Of a stretch of DNA of 64,000 nt, positions 22,716 to 35,802 are shown piece by piece. How positions within the stretch are numbered: the first letter of the stretch is position 1; each line of letters begins with the position of its first letter. The stretch is from contig NC_089222.1 in NCBI RefSeq assembly GCF_963924675.1, positions 117,087,316 to 117,151,315 of the forward strand. Direction: 5' to 3'. The notes beneath the pieces are model-generated. The model was not told the DNA's origin and made no database searches. It saw nothing but the letters and a program-made list of their open reading frames with translations. The translations under genes and the position numbers were made by a program. This DNA comes from Phocoena phocoena. Its lineage: Eukaryota > Chordata > Mammalia > Artiodactyla > Phocoenidae.

Positions 22716-22930
22716 GGGCTTCCCTGGTGGCGCAGTGGTTGAGAGTCCGCCTGCCGATGCAGGGGACGCGGGTTCGCGCCCCGGTCCGTGAGGATCCCAC
22801 ATGCCGTGGAGCGGCTGGACCTGTGAGCCATGGCCGCTGAGCCTGCGCGTCCGGAGCCTGTGCTCCGCGGCGGGGGAGGCCACACAGTGAGAGGCCCACG
22901 TACCGCAAAAAAAAAAAAAAAAAAAAAAAA
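22716..22930 (+). mobile_element. CHR-2-like cetacean SINE, complete
   Basis: Starts gggcttccctggtggcgcag, with A-box and B-box regions of its tRNA-like head (ggcgcagtggttgag; gggttcgcgccc) and ends in about 24 A residues. Exact 12-bp target-site duplication aaggatgctaca at 22704-22715 and 22931-22942. Length and integrity suggest a young copy. The frames over it on both strands are not genes. Confidence 0.93.
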
Positions 22931-23285
22931 AAGGATGCTACAAACTTGAACCATTACTATATAGATGACATTTCCAGCAAGCCTCCAAATAACATTTTAT
23001 GAGATTTCAAATGCTAAGATTATGAAGCAGTAAAAGATTTCAGGAAATAAAAGAAAGAACAATATATGTATAGATGGTATTAAAACACAAATTTGCAATT
23101 ATGAAAGCATATAATGAGTAGCAAGCTTTATTTTAAACACCAGTTAAGTCAGAACCACCACACAGGGAATAAAAGTGAATATTAAACGATTGTACCAACA
23201 ATAACAAAACTTTCTCTTGCATGATGGAATTTAGTATTTACTGAGGAAAGTATAAAATAAGATGCCTTTAAGAATTCGTCTACCA

Positions 23286-24082
23286 GAGACAGTGTGGAGA
23301 AAAGGGAACCCTCTTGCACTGTTGGTGGGAATGTAAATTGATACAGCTACTATGGAGAACAGTATGGAGGTTTCTTAAAAAACTAAAACTAGAATTACCA
23401 TATGACCCAGCAATCCCACTACTGGGCATATACCCTGAGAAAACCATAATTCAAAAAAGAGTCGTGTACCACAATGTTCATTGCAGCTCTATTGACAATA
23501 GCCAGGACATGAAAGCAACCTAAGTGTCCATCGACAGATGAATGGATAAAGAAGATGTGGCGCATATATACAATGGAATATTACTTAGCCATAAAAAAAA
23601 ACGAAATTGAGTTATTTGTAGTGAGGTGGATGGACCTAGAGTCTGTCATACAGAGTGAAGTAAGTCAGAAAGAGAAAAACAAATACTGTATGCTAACACA
23701 CATATATGGAATCTATAAAAAAAAAAGAAAAGAAATGGTTCTGAAGAACCTAGGGGCAGGACAGGAATAAAGACTCAGACGTAGAGAATGGACTTGAGGA
23801 CACAGTGAGGGGGAAGGGTAAGCTGGAATGAAGTGAGAGAGTGGCATGAACATATATACACTATCAAATGTAAAACAGAGAGCTAGTGGGAAGCAGCCGC
23901 ATAGCACCGGGAGATCAGCTCTGTACTTTGTGACCCCCTAGAGGGGTGGGATAGGGTGGGAGGGAGACACAAGAGAGAGGGGATATGGGGATATATGTAT
24001 AGCTGATTCACTCTGTTATAGAGCAGAAACTAACACACCATTGTAAAGCAATTATACTCCTATAAAAATGTGGAAAAAAAAA
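23286..24082 (+). mobile_element. 5'-truncated L1 (3' end of ORF2 plus 3' UTR)
   Basis: About 800 bp: starts inside the ORF2 Cys-rich C-terminus (gtggagaaaagggaaccctc; HCWWECK motif readable at 23,314 on), passes the ORF2 end and 3' UTR with its G-rich tract, and ends in poly(A). Flanked by aagaattcgtctacca (23270-23285) and aagaatttgtctacca (24083-24098), one C/T difference at a CpG. Frames at 23314-23523 and 23555-23770 are ORF2 remnants. Closely related to the element at 8,034. Confidence 0.93.
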
Positions 24083-24120
24083 AAGAATTTGTCTACCAAA
24101 TTAAGAAGTGCATACACTGG

Positions 24121-24143
24121 CCAATAAATAAATAAATAAATAA
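24121..24143 (+). repeat. (AATA)n microsatellite
   Basis: Five consecutive AATA units just downstream of the truncated L1. Confidence 0.8.
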
Positions 24144-24324
24144 AGCAAAATGAATATTAGTCAAACAACAAATTACATTTATTACCTTTGTATTAATAAT
24201 ATGTTCAACATTATTAAGCATTAACATTTCATTCTTTGAGCCAAAACATACTTAACATCAGCACACAGCATTGATATACTATTGAGAAAATAAAAGCTTA
24301 CCATCTTCCAGTTCCTACTAAAGA

Positions 24325-24470
24325 CTTTATGTGTTATTTCATGCAATAATTACAATAAATCTATGAGGTATACACTGACTTTATCATTTTACAGAGAAGG
24401 GAATTGAATTGTACAGAGTAAGTTGTAATGACATCCATATAATCAGTGGCATAGTTGAGACCTGAAGTCA
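24325..24470 (-). repeat. MIR SINE, minus strand
   Basis: The plus strand reads the reverse complement of the MIR core: aataaatctatgaggta, cattttacagagaaggg, and gttgagacctgaa at the head end. Diverged, no coding role. Confidence 0.6.
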
Positions 24471-24512
24471 TCAACTAGTAGAGTTTAATTTATGAAAGAA
24501 GTACAAATGATG

Positions 24513-24715
24513 TTTAAAAGCATGGGCTTTGGATTCAAATTCTAGCTCATCCCCCTTAGCAGCTGTGTGATTTGGGAGAAAGTTCCCTTACCTCTCTGTG
24601 TCTTATTAGTTTTACCTATGCATCAATTTGTGCCTCTTTTGTGAGCTGGTGAGTATTATGCTCATTGATGCTTATAGAACACTTAGTGCCTGGCTCTTGA
24701 TAAAGATTAGCCATC
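24513..24715 (+). repeat. MIR SINE, plus strand, nearly complete
   Basis: Reads atgggctttggattcaaat, agctgtgtgatttggg, cttacctctctgtgtctta and acacttagtgcctggctctt in MIR order, so both tRNA-like head and core/tail are present. It lies just after a MIR in opposite orientation. Confidence 0.75.
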
Positions 24716-27700
24716 TTGTACCATTTTCTTTACCTTGAATAGTTCATGGCCTCATAGAAATCAATGTCAATATGGATAAATGCTTATAAAGGCAACAGGA
24801 AGAAATATAAAACCATATAAACAACTCCATTTTACTGGAAAGCATATTTGAAATCTGTTAAATTGAGAAGGGGAAGGGAAGGGCTCTAAGGATGAGCTCA
24901 TAATGGGGGATCAGTGACTGGAAACTGATGAGGCTTGTCTAGAACATTCTTTTGGAGACCCTGAGACTTAAAAGTTTTGACAAAGGAGAAGAGATGATTG
25001 AATAGTGTTGGGAAAAGACATTTCTGAAGCCAGCAGATATGACAATTCAATAACAAGAAACACAAATGCAGTACAGGGAAACAACATAACGTTATTTAAT
25101 AAGTAATAACGTTATCGGGTATCAGTAATGTCTGTCCACAGCTGAGCAGACCCTTACAGCTTGGGTGAAATTGATTGTCTTTAAATGCAACTTTTAAGAT
25201 TTAAAAATCTATTGTCAGTGAGTAAAGTGGGGATTACCATCAACACCTTTACCTCTAGTGGGTTCTCGGATCACATTACAATGTAACTCTCTTTTATCAC
25301 ATTCCAGACATTCCTTCTTCCTCCTGAAAACATCTTCTTTGAAGACTGTGGCATCTCTACGCCTTTTATGTCTGTCATCCATAGACCGTCAGCCTCTTGC
25401 TTAGTCTTCCATTTAATCCTGAATTTTGTTTATCCTACGTCACATGCCCTCTCCCCCAATGCAGGTTCTTGACTGTATTCTTAGCACTGACTGTGGTTAC
25501 TTGGCTCTGTAACCTACTCCATTCCCTGAGCTACATCTTCAAGTATTTCTCTCTGAACTTCACCTCTAAGCACCTAGGATCAATTTCTTGCTTTCCAACT
25601 ATACTTTCCCAGTGCTCCAAGTATCCCCTATGACCTCTTCTACTCTTGCTTTTCATCTACACAGATGCCAAATTCATTGATCCCTCCAATTTATCACATT
25701 TTTTGCTTATTCCAAGCCCTTATGTGTCCCTGCAATCTGTATATTTCCTCAGGAATTATGGCCCCATGGTGTATTTATGACAGTAGACCCTATGTTAGGC
25801 GCTATAAAAATAAGAATAAATCCTGGCCTCTGCCTATAAGAAGCTAGTTTCCAGCCTAAAATACTGACAAGAAAGTAAAATGCAGAATGATACGTCTCCA
25901 GAAGCTGATGAGCATGTACCCAATTCAGATTGGGAATATCAAGGAAGACTTCTTGAAAGTGCTGATAACGTGCTGTGACCAGAAGAACAAACAAAAAATT
26001 TAGAAATAAATAGAAATAGAGGATTATATGGATATGAGTGTAGAGAAGGGACATCCCTGTAGGCCAAGGAAGCTTGGAGATGAGAGAAGGCATGAGAACA
26101 TATAGGAAAGTTCATTAGCTCAATATGGTTGGAGAAAACAGTATGAAAGGAAAAGCAGGAGAGAAAGCTATAAAGAGAATTTTATCACAATAGGGTCTAT
26201 ATAAAATGCTAAGCTATTTGGACTTCTTCCTTATGGCTACAGGAAGACCTAGAAGAACTTGATGTAAAAAAATGACATGCTTAGATGTGTGTCTTAGAGC
26301 ACTCATACAGCAGCGTGGAAGACTTAGAGAGGAGACAAAACTTCCAACGACATGAGATTGTGAAATCAGGTACCATCAGTGGAGATAGAAGGAAAGGGTT
26401 ATAGAGGTTAAAGAGTTGGAATAGATTGGCTATGGAGGACAAGTGTGCATTGGAGTAGAGGAAAAGATGCTGAGTATGACCCATGGCTAGAGGTGGCTTT
26501 CACAAAAGATTGAGAAGTAATAACCAGAGAAGTAAGGAGGAAATTATTGGAGTGTTATATTTCCTTCTTAGTAGAAACCTAAGTAAAACGTATAATCAAA
26601 TACTTGATCTTTTAACTGATCTCTACTTATATTGCTCCTGAATTAACATACATTTCAGTCTGAAAAACTGCTCAGCACTTTTGGCTGGCAGGTTATCTAT
26701 TATACCCAGGTATTTTTGCTAACACCAGCTGAGGTATAGGTTTACCAAGGGTGCCTAACCTGTTCTCTACCATATATACTGTATTTTATCATTGTATGTA
26801 CAAGATTATTTAAATATTATGAGCATCGATAACAATATAAATTTAGTTATAAATACTGTGAAGATTAAATGGATGCTTTTTCAATGGCTGTCACATCTTA
26901 GATGCTGAGTTTGCAGTATGTGTTTCTAACGAACAGAATAATTAAACAAACTGTCTGATTCATGATTGTCTATAGGGGAGAGACTTTAACATTGCCCTGA
27001 AACTTAGAAAACAAAGGAGCATCAGAGGAGTGAATGGTGATCCAGAGTCTGTACAACTTTAGCATAAAACACAGTTCACCTGAGTCAAACATTGTTGCTT
27101 TAGGGAATTACACTTTTTAGTCAATATCCAAAATTTATAATTTCAACAATAAGGCATTGGTCTAGGAAAACTACCATTGCATATATGAAAAAATGGAGAA
27201 ATCTTCCCGAGTGTAGAAATTCTAATGATTTCCCTCATCAACTGTTTCCAAATGCAGCCCATGGAAAGCATACGTTAGGGTTATTTGAAAGGACATGCAA
27301 AAGTAATACATATCCTCAGCTCCCCAACCCAGAAATGTAGGAGAAAGGCTAAAATCCTGCCCCATCATAGATAGATATCTCTATGTTATAGTGTTGTCAG
27401 TAAAGGCTTCTAACAGTGCCTCATGGTTACACCAGATTTGATAATTAAAATGACTCATAAATGGTTCTTATTATTCACATCACATATTCAAATAATATTT
27501 CCCAAACTAAATATTGTCTTTCATGAAAATTAGCCAGAAAATCATGACCCAAGCTTAGTCCATAATAACTGCAGAGCATTCAAGGCATACCAATGCCTCC
27601 TGTGTTGAGAGATTAACAAGAAATTACATGTTATAATGTAAAATTTTATCTCATTTGGTAACAGGTGATCTTCATTTTGCAGCAATAGAGAATTCTAGAA

Positions 27701-30700
27701 TTTATGAGATTCCAGTTTCTCAGGAAGCTGACATTTCAAGAGGAAGCCATAAGGGAAGGAAGAACGTCAACCCTCATTTCAGGTAATCAGAATTTAGCAA
27801 ATATCCTTCCTTTGTTGAAGTCGCAATGGGCACTTCAATGCTATCATTAATTCTTTCATTATTAGATAATACTATGGGAACTTCATGGGAAATAGGCACT
27901 ATAGCTCCATCACAAATCGAAACAAGGTCTTTTTTATGATAAGCATCCCCATAAAAGCACAGTTGCGAGATCACAACTCCTAGATAATTTACTCATTACC
28001 TCTACAGATCATGAATTGTCTGATCAGCTTTCCTGTATCTTCACTTGTTCACATTTGATTCCATCATTCTATCAGTTGTTACAGAAGCATCTTACATTAA
28101 CTTCCCAACTACTGTTTCGTATAATGTTGCCTTGCCATCTTGAGCAACAAAATATAGGGCTCACTCAATGAGGTGACGTAGACTCTGGCCTGTGCAGTCT
28201 TGCTTATATATGACACCCTTTTCTACCAACACCAAGGGCAGCCATACCTACAACCATCTAGAGAACACTGAAATGGGAGAGTCCATAGATCAAAAGGCAA
28301 TAATAAAGGGTTAGTGCAGGATAAAAAGGCTACCTAGACTCCTGCTTAATCCAAATCTGAATAGATTCAAAATGCTGGTGCTATTCATGCCTCTTCAACA
28401 GTTCCAAATCTATTGATTTTTCTGGGCTACACCTTCCACTGCTAAAATTACTAAATGTATAGAAAATACTACTGAATGTTGATAACCTTGTTTTGTGCCT
28501 TTGAGTGCCCTTATTTATAGTTGTGTGTTTCAGTGATCTAACTTGGGTTTAGACCCTAAACTTTACTTGCCTTGATAAGGTAAAGTTGTTAAGATTCTGC
28601 TTATTTCTTGATTCTTATTATATCAACACTTGATTTACTGAATTCAACAGTGAGAATAACAAATGAATACATTCTGTAACCTGGACGCATCTTAACCAGG
28701 CATGTTCCTTGGTCGTGCTATGTACAAAAGTGTGTGGAGATAGATGACCTGCAATGCTGCATTTGTTGCCTGTGAAACCAATGGGAAATGCAGGCTACTG
28801 AGGTTTACTTACGCAAGGCATATTTCCCACCAGCAGTTTTGGGAAGCTTTACCCACAGCCCATATATCTTTTGATATGTGGGTTACCTCTAAGGGGGAAA
28901 AACTGAACACAAGCATCAACTTTGCATAGAGCTGGACCTGTCCCAGAGCTTTTGCATGAATTTTCTTATTAAGCAACTGTTGTACGTCAGCACATTCACA
29001 CTATCAAACTTCAAAACAAGAGACCAAATTGTATATTTTGTGTTCTGTAAAATTTGATAAAAATATTTTTAAGCTTATACTCTTACAAATGCTGTTATTA
29101 GATTTTTATGGCATATTAGGATATGCCAATTAGGAGATTACTTTCAATTTAATTTAACCAGCCCCCTGCGGGTGGGCTAATTAGTTATACATCACAATTA
29201 TATTGGTGGCCATGGGTCTCACAAGAAGGTCCTAAGAGTGTTATTTCGCCTACAAGGGCATGAATGAAGAGACTTAATGAAAATCAGTCATTACAAAGGA
29301 AGAACTGTGGTAGCCTAGCTTTTCACTTGTAAAATCCAATTAATTTTACCATTTAATATTTTAACCTAGCAGGCATTCCTCTTATAGTAGAACTTGAAAC
29401 GTGCTAAAAATCCAACTATAAATGTCCTATACACTTTGACGGAGGTAGCTGTTTGGAGTTGAGCTTTTGCCAACTAGACACCTCTAAAAAATCTGGGGGG
29501 GGGAGTTTTCAGGAAGTCATCACACCCCCTGAACATCAAGGTTATTGCTTTTAACATAAATATAAATAATTTATCCACTATCAACCACTTTCAACAGTCC
29601 AGTAAGTAGTCTTTATTGCTCATTGCACTGGCGTGATATACATAAACAGATGATCCATATTCTGTGGTACGTTCAGAAAGTTCTACCTGGTAAAGTCAAG
29701 TTTTGAAGTTACCTTCCATGTGATATTTTTCTTATAAAAATATGTCCACTTAAAGGCCTATTTCTATTTTTTTCTCATTTTCACCTCCAGCCCATCTTTT
29801 GTCTCCTGCCTGTACCTCATGATCAGTGCCCTGTAGCATTAAATATTTCTGGAAATGCTTCAACATGAAGTTATTAGATATAGAAAAAAAAGTACTTTAC
29901 CAAACTTTGTTTTATTCATGGATATCTTTACCTACTCAGCTCTAGATAACTATTTATAGGTTCCATATGCTATTTATATGCAGTTTAGAAGAATTTTCTT
30001 CAAAATCAAAAGTTTTACATAATTAAAATTATGTGCTACTGTAACTATACAGTGTTTCCACTTGTATTTCAAAATTTAGAAATTGAAGGAATCAATGTCC
30101 AGGTGCATAGGATTTATAATACAAGAACAAAGGTTGCTGCAGAAAGCTGTCTGCCTTATAGATGTGTCTAATGACTGTTTATATGATTTTGTATATACCA
30201 GTAACTGGAGACCTGGACTGGTCAATAATTATATTAAACAAGAGAAAGAAATATTGCTCAAATTTCAACAACCAGCCAAACTGAGTAGGTTAGCCCTTTG
30301 AATTAAACAGACACTAGACAGCCTTTACAAATTAAACATTTTCACTGTTTTAAAAAATTATATAACCATCAGAGTATGAGGAAAAAAATGAAATAATCTA
30401 CTTTAACTTTTTAAACTGTATTAGCCAGAGAGTGCTTATATCCTAACTTCATTAGTGTCCTTTGGCTTTAAAAAGAAATCTTTCTTTGAAAATTCACACA
30501 AATAAACTAATGTTGGCATTTATTTGAGGTACTCTTTAACCTTTCAGACAACATTTTGAGAACTCATTAGCCACATATCACCCTAATACAGGCTAGTAAT
30601 ACACGGAAATAATGAGGTCATTGTAAAGTTTAAATCAGTGATAGCATGATCAGGAATTTTCGTTAACCTAAAATGCATAATTGGCTCTAGAGGTAGAATG

Positions 30701-31251
30701 AAAGACAAAAATCACTTCACCACTACGATTCCTTTGCTATTAAGAGTCAGTGAAATCTATAATTAGGGAACATTAAGGAAAGGTTAAAGATGAGAATACA
30801 TGCAGTCTATCTATAGGAAACCTAAACTGTTTAGGTTAATGAAATGTCTACTAATTAGCAAGTTCACAGGAACCTAACTTTTATAAATGCCATAATAGAA
30901 AGTATTAGAGCTCCATGCACACACCTGTGTCCCAACTAGATTACTGCACAGTGCTACCTCTTTCAAACTTCTATTCATTCCACTTCCCCCCCACACACAA
31001 TTATCTGGATGCTATTAAGTATTACACATTTCTGGAAATTCTTCATGAAGTAGAAATTTCATTTAATGATATGGATTTGAAGATGTTGAGAAACAGTAGA
31101 AACTTCCTATTTTTTAGAAAAAAGAATTGTTGAATTTTCAACGTTTCATTAACATAATGTTATAAGATGCGATATTTCCTTGCTTTCCTTTGTCATTTCT
31201 AATGTTGACCAAAACTATTCCTTTTCATTCAAAGATGAGAATTTTACCCAT
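24716..31251. other. 6.5 kb unique sequence, no gene seen
   Basis: No exon recognised. Old repeat-like stretches that I could not classify lie at about 25,300-25,640 (pyrimidine-rich, L2-like) and 25,780-26,480 (agttggaatagattggc type words). A minus-strand frame at 27774-27974 (66 codons) with coding-like composition continues upstream in broken form to about 28,150 and may be a decayed gene copy. A run of eight or more G occurs near 29,497-29,505. Confidence 0.4.
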
Positions 31252-31265
31252 AAAAATCCAGTTTA

Positions 31266-31441
31266 GGGCTTCCCTGGTGGCGCAGTGGTTGAGAGTCCGC
31301 CTGCCGATGCAGGGGATGCGGGTTCGTGCCGTGGAGCAACTGGGCCCGTGGGCCATGGCCGCTGGGCCTGCGCATCCAGAGCCTGTGCTCCGCAATGGGA
31401 GAGGCCACAGCAGTGAGAGGCCCGCGTACCGGAAAAAAAAA
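31266..31441 (+). mobile_element. CHR-2-like SINE with an internal deletion
   Basis: Same head as the other short SINEs, but the segment from the gggttcgtgcc box to gtggagc is shortened by about 27 bp relative to 22,716 and 59,138, removing the ccggtc...gatcccac block. Target-site duplication aaaaatccagttta at 31252-31265 and 31442-31455. Ends in a short A run. Confidence 0.9.
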
Positions 31442-31455
31442 AAAAATCCAGTTTA

Positions 31456-32339
31456 AACTGGAAAACAGAAGGCTAGAATCAAATCGTATGTGAGGGATTG
31501 ATTGTATAATAAGTAGCAGGGCCAGAAACAAAGACAAAACCAGAATATTATCAGAATCAATCATTACCACGACACCAGTTCCACTTCGATACCATGATGT
31601 TAACCACTTATCCACAGGAAAACAATCACTGAAGGCAGATTTTTTGGTGAAAGTTGATTATTGTTGTCCTTGCCTGCATCAACTAAAATGATACCTGCAA
31701 ATAATACCTTTTATCACTGTTCTTACTTTCAAATGTATGGGTATATCTGATTAGCCGAGCCTAAATTTTATATGCACATCTGCCTACATGGAATATTGGA
31801 ACTTCAAGCCTTGATTCTGTTTACAGAGGGATTTACAACTTGGAAATTTCTTTAAATATAGAGAGGTCTTTTCAAAATATGATGTACAAAAGTTTAAATT
31901 ACAACGATGTGGTAGTAGCTCATATCTGACTAACTCAAATGCAGAGGAAGAAATATAAACTCAGATCAAAACATTTGAAAGACATTTGATATCATAGAAT
32001 GAAAAAGTAAATAGGTAGAGATATCAGAGTATGAAAGAAGATGACAGCATTAGTTGTTTGCATTAATTCAATTTTATATCTGATGACACTCTGCAGTCTC
32101 TGAAGAACTGGATGACTATATGAAGCAGTAAAGTTTTTCTAACTTGAGGAATAAGTAATAAGTACCGAGTTCCATGCTAAAAGAAAAGAAGGGCTGGGAA
32201 ATTGAGTGGGGTGGGAGAGAATCCCATACAATTGAAAGTCACAGAGGAGAATGTCACAGATAGTGAAGATCTGAACTATGCATATAAACACCATTCAGAT
32301 TATGGGTGACCCCTAAATTACACACCCATAGGGGAAACT
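31456..32339. other. unique sequence, no gene seen
   Basis: AT-rich, with no recognised repeat until L1 5' UTR-like words begin near 32,340. Confidence 0.4.
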
Positions 32340-32890
32340 CCATTAGACCCCAGCAGAAAGCAATAGCTGGGGAATTAGAGCAGAGATTTCAATTACTACC
32401 CACCACAAAGGAATGAAAATTTGATGTTTTGAGTACAGATAGATGCATAATACTAGAAGAAGGTCACTCTTCAAAGGAAAATAACAGAACCCAGAGTCTC
32501 TACAATGTATCAACCACAAAATCTAGTATATAATTAAAAATAGCTAGACATAAAAAGAAACAGGAAAATATGTCACATTAAAAAAAGCAGGCAATGGAAA
32601 GAGACGTTGAGATGGAGTACATGTTGGAATTTGAAGACAAGGACATAAGTATGTTCAAGATTAAAGGAATGGGTGGTCATACGTATGAATATATGGGGAA
32701 TTTCAGGTGAGAAATAAAAATGGAAAAATGAGGAAATAGAAATTCTAAAACTGAGAAATACAATATCTGATATGAAAATTTTACTTGATAGGCTTACCAG
32801 AGATGCCAGAAGAAAATATCAGTAAACTTGAAGACAGGTCAAGAGAAATTTTCCAATACGAAGAATACAGAGGAAAAAATACCAATTAAA
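32340..32890 (+). mobile_element. old L1 (L1M-type) 5' UTR/ORF1 fragment
   Basis: Words such as aaaatagctagacataaaaag, gaaacaggaaaatatgtcac, gaaatacaatatctgatatg, gaaaatatcagtaaacttga and agacaggtcaagagaaatt follow the ORF1 region of ancient L1M elements. The same order recurs at 54,140-54,480. Heavily mutated, no open frame. Confidence 0.6.
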
Positions 32891-32944
32891 TTCTGCAATG
32901 GAATGTAATTTCTCTAAATTGACTGGAATGTTCATTGTCACATC

Positions 32945-33060
32945 ATATGGCTTTTTCATCACTTTAATCCAGTGATTTTCAAACCACAGTAGATTTGCTT
33001 AAAATTTTAAAAATAAGAGCTGAATTAGTGTCTTAAGGAGTAACACCCAGGCTTCTAATT
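32945..33060. repeat. possible hAT (MER5-like) fragment
   Basis: ccagtgattttcaaaccaca and the following segment recall a MER5-type end. Short and diverged, so this is only a suggestion. Confidence 0.25.
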
Positions 33061-33179
33061 TTTTTTGTTGTCAACTCCCCAGTGATTCCACTGTGCAATC
33101 TGGCTCTGCCTTATTCAACCACATGTACTTCATTAATTTTCTCCAAACTCAATTTTCTTTTGTATATGAAAGCTAGTTT

Positions 33180-33472
33180 GTTTTTTTTTTTAATTTATTT
33201 GTTTACTTTTGGCTGTGTTGGGTCTTCATTTCTGTGCGAGGGCTTTCTCTAGTTATGGCAAGCGGGGGCCACTCTTCATTGCGGTGCGAGGGCCTCTCAC
33301 TATCGCGGCCTCTCTTGTTGCGGAGCACAGGCTCCAGACGCGCAGGCTCAGTAGTTGTGGCTCACGGGCCTAGTTGCTCTGTGGCATGTGGGATCTTCCC
33401 AGACCAGGGCTCGAACCTGTGTCCCCTGCATTAGCAGGCAGATTCTCAACCACTGTGCTGCCAGGGAAGCCC
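33180..33472 (-). mobile_element. CHR-1-like long SINE, minus strand
   Basis: Plus strand reads tttggctgtgttgggtcttc, gggctttctctagttatgg, agtagttgtggctcacggg, ggatcttcccagaccagggc and cagggaagccc at the head end. Flanked by tgaaagctagttt at 33167-33179 and 33473-33485. Longer type of CHR SINE than those at 22,716 or 59,138; it lacks one of the cagtagttgtgg repeats seen at 36,104. Confidence 0.92.
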
Positions 33473-33682
33473 TGAAAGCTAGTTTTGACTATAAACATGA
33501 CCACTTAGTTTCTTTGCAACTACAGTATATCCATTTATTTAACCAATATTTATTGACAACTGACTATATTTTCAGTTGCATGCTAGACTCAGGAATGTAG
33601 CTGAAAACTACCCAGGTAATTTTGCTGTTTCTTTGAAGGCAGAAAGAGAAGTACACTCAGTCTAGGATCAAAAATGAATGTA

Positions 33683-33865
33683 GGGGCTTGAGAGTCCGCC
33701 TGCCGATGCAGGGGACACGGGTTCGTGCCCCGGTCCGGGAAGATCCCACGTGCCGCGGAGCGGCTGGGCCCGTGAGCCATGGCTGCTGAGCCTGCGCGTC
33801 TGGAGCCTGTGCTCCGCAACAGGAGAGGCCACAACAGTGAGAGGCCCGCATACCAAAAAAAAAAA
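33683..33865 (+). mobile_element. CHR-2-like SINE lacking the A-box region
   Basis: Starts ggggcttgagagtccgcctg: the normal ccctggtggcgcagtggt segment (about 18 bp, with the Pol III A box) is absent. B-box region gggttcgtgcc is kept. Bounded by gaatgta at 33676-33682 and 33866-33872 and ends in A residues. Overlapping 62-81-codon minus-strand frames are not genes. Confidence 0.88.
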
Positions 33866-33872
33866 GAATGTA

Positions 33873-35788
33873 AAGTTCCAACAACAGAACTACATTATTC
33901 TATGAAATTCCCAACTGCTTTTATAATTTAGGCTGAAATTCTGCTAATACACAGGAAATTACTATACCATGTCATATAGAAATGGTTTAATTTTTAGGTT
34001 AATAATCTTCAGGTGTTAAAAATGTACTATCAATGCCTTTTTAAAATATTTAATTTATAAGTACTTCTCTTGGAGTTTGCTTGTCTAAAAATCCTTCAGT
34101 CATAAATTGATAAATAAGTTTATCTAATTAAATTCAATTCATAAAATGCTGATTAATGGGGCACAAGGCTTTGAATTATAAAATAGAGATAAATTTTAAA
34201 AAGCTAGCCAAGTTCATAACATACATAATATATATATTTTAAATTATTGTCATTAATAATTCTCTTCACCTTTAATCAGATTTGTTCTAATAGTTTGAGA
34301 CTAAAGTGGACTGTAGTGATTAGATTAAATGCTTTATTATGTACAGATGAAAATTTTTCAATGCAATTTTACAGGATATTTTGCTGATATAATATCCAAG
34401 TTCCCACATAATTTAAGGTTTTGCTTTTAGTTTTTCCAAAGAATTTAATGAGTTTCTTCCCTGATATAAAGTAAGTTTAATGAAGCTCAAAATGCATTGA
34501 AATATTTATATTTTAGATTGAAAATTGATGAGTTACTATGATCTTTATCATCAGGAGGTAAAAGGTAGATTTTAAAATCTTACTAGTTTAAATAAATTCC
34601 ACTCTATCTCACATAAAGATTAGCTGTGTATATGGTATCAATATTTAGGGGTAAAGAACATAGTTGCTCTGTGTTTACATCTGGCTTAACAGGTGTGTAA
34701 TGTTTCCCATCATTTTTTAAATTTATGAAGGCAAGTGTCACTTTATACTAGAAAGTTATTTTCTGCTGGTGACAAGGCTGAGAATTGCTGTAAATTGCCA
34801 CCAAATGGATGACAGTGGCTGATGCATGTACACGACACGTGCACAGCCACTGGACGGCAAAATTTAATTGTCAGTTCACATTCCCCTTCATCTCCCCAGA
34901 ATTGCATCTAGATTCCAAGGACCACGGTGGGGTTTTCTATATTGTTGAGATTTTGCAGTGGGTGGGAAGTAGCACCAAAGTTAACCATCAAGATCGACTT
35001 ACTCTTATTGGGTCCTTAGTCATTAGTCCATGAAGATCACTGCTGTGTTCACTTTGTTCCAAGGACAACCATAAGACCTCTTCAGATCTGCCAGGTCTGT
35101 GGAACACATATTTCTGATATCAGGTCCACAGGCTCATGATGAAGCTCCCTTGTCATTCTACCTGCTGGACAAAGTGCACTAATTTGACTAAGCATCTCAC
35201 TTTTTTCTTGAGAGCAATGTGCAGGATAGGGTCACAGAGAGGCTTCTCAGGCCGATCTGATTCCACCACATTGCAGACATTTCTCCTGCTCCTACAGGAG
35301 CTGGTACAGGGGAACTTTAGGATCTTGTTTTTAACCACTCTTCTTGGATTCTCCAAATCCATTTCCAACAGTCACTCCCCAATACCAGTTTCAGTCTGAA
35401 GTGAGGAGAGGTTCTCTCCATCAATTTCTAAGCTATCCTAGAAATTGCTATCTGCGCTGCTTCTCCTCTGTCTTTTCTCTTCCCTACCCACAGCCTAACC
35501 TAGGGGATCAAGGGGAAGACAACTTCTCTACATCTGTGATCCCAAAATGTTTGGGTCCTGACCTAGGCTTTAAAACCCAAGAGCCTGACAAAAAGTTGAC
35601 TGGTTTGGTTTTATGCCCTATGCAGTGTCATCCATATTCAAATAAAAAACATATAAATTTATAATTATACCACATCACCCAACAACTGGTCTTTGTAGTT
35701 TATTCTGTTTCTTATGATTTTTTTAAAATACATAGTTAAACAAATTTTAAAAGGGTATAAACAGTGACATAATTTAGTTTCCTCTCAA
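33873..35788. other. unique sequence, no recognised gene
   Basis: AT-rich to about 34,750, then GC-richer. Opposing frames of 71-106 codons at 34.8-35.7 kb (for example minus 35153-35368, MEMDLENPRR...) match nothing I recognise. A processed pseudogene is possible, but no poly(A) tail or target-site duplication was identified. Confidence 0.35.
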
Positions 35789-35802
35789 TGAATGGATGTT
35801 TT

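Noticed and set aside
22676..22954. Long overlapping frames on both strands over the SINEs (also at 33.6, 35.8, 41.0, 56.3 and 59.1 kb) with a repeated 'GPLTVVASPVAEHRL' type peptide
   Set aside because: They are translations of the GC-rich SINE body, recur at every copy, and run into the poly(A)/poly(T) tail.
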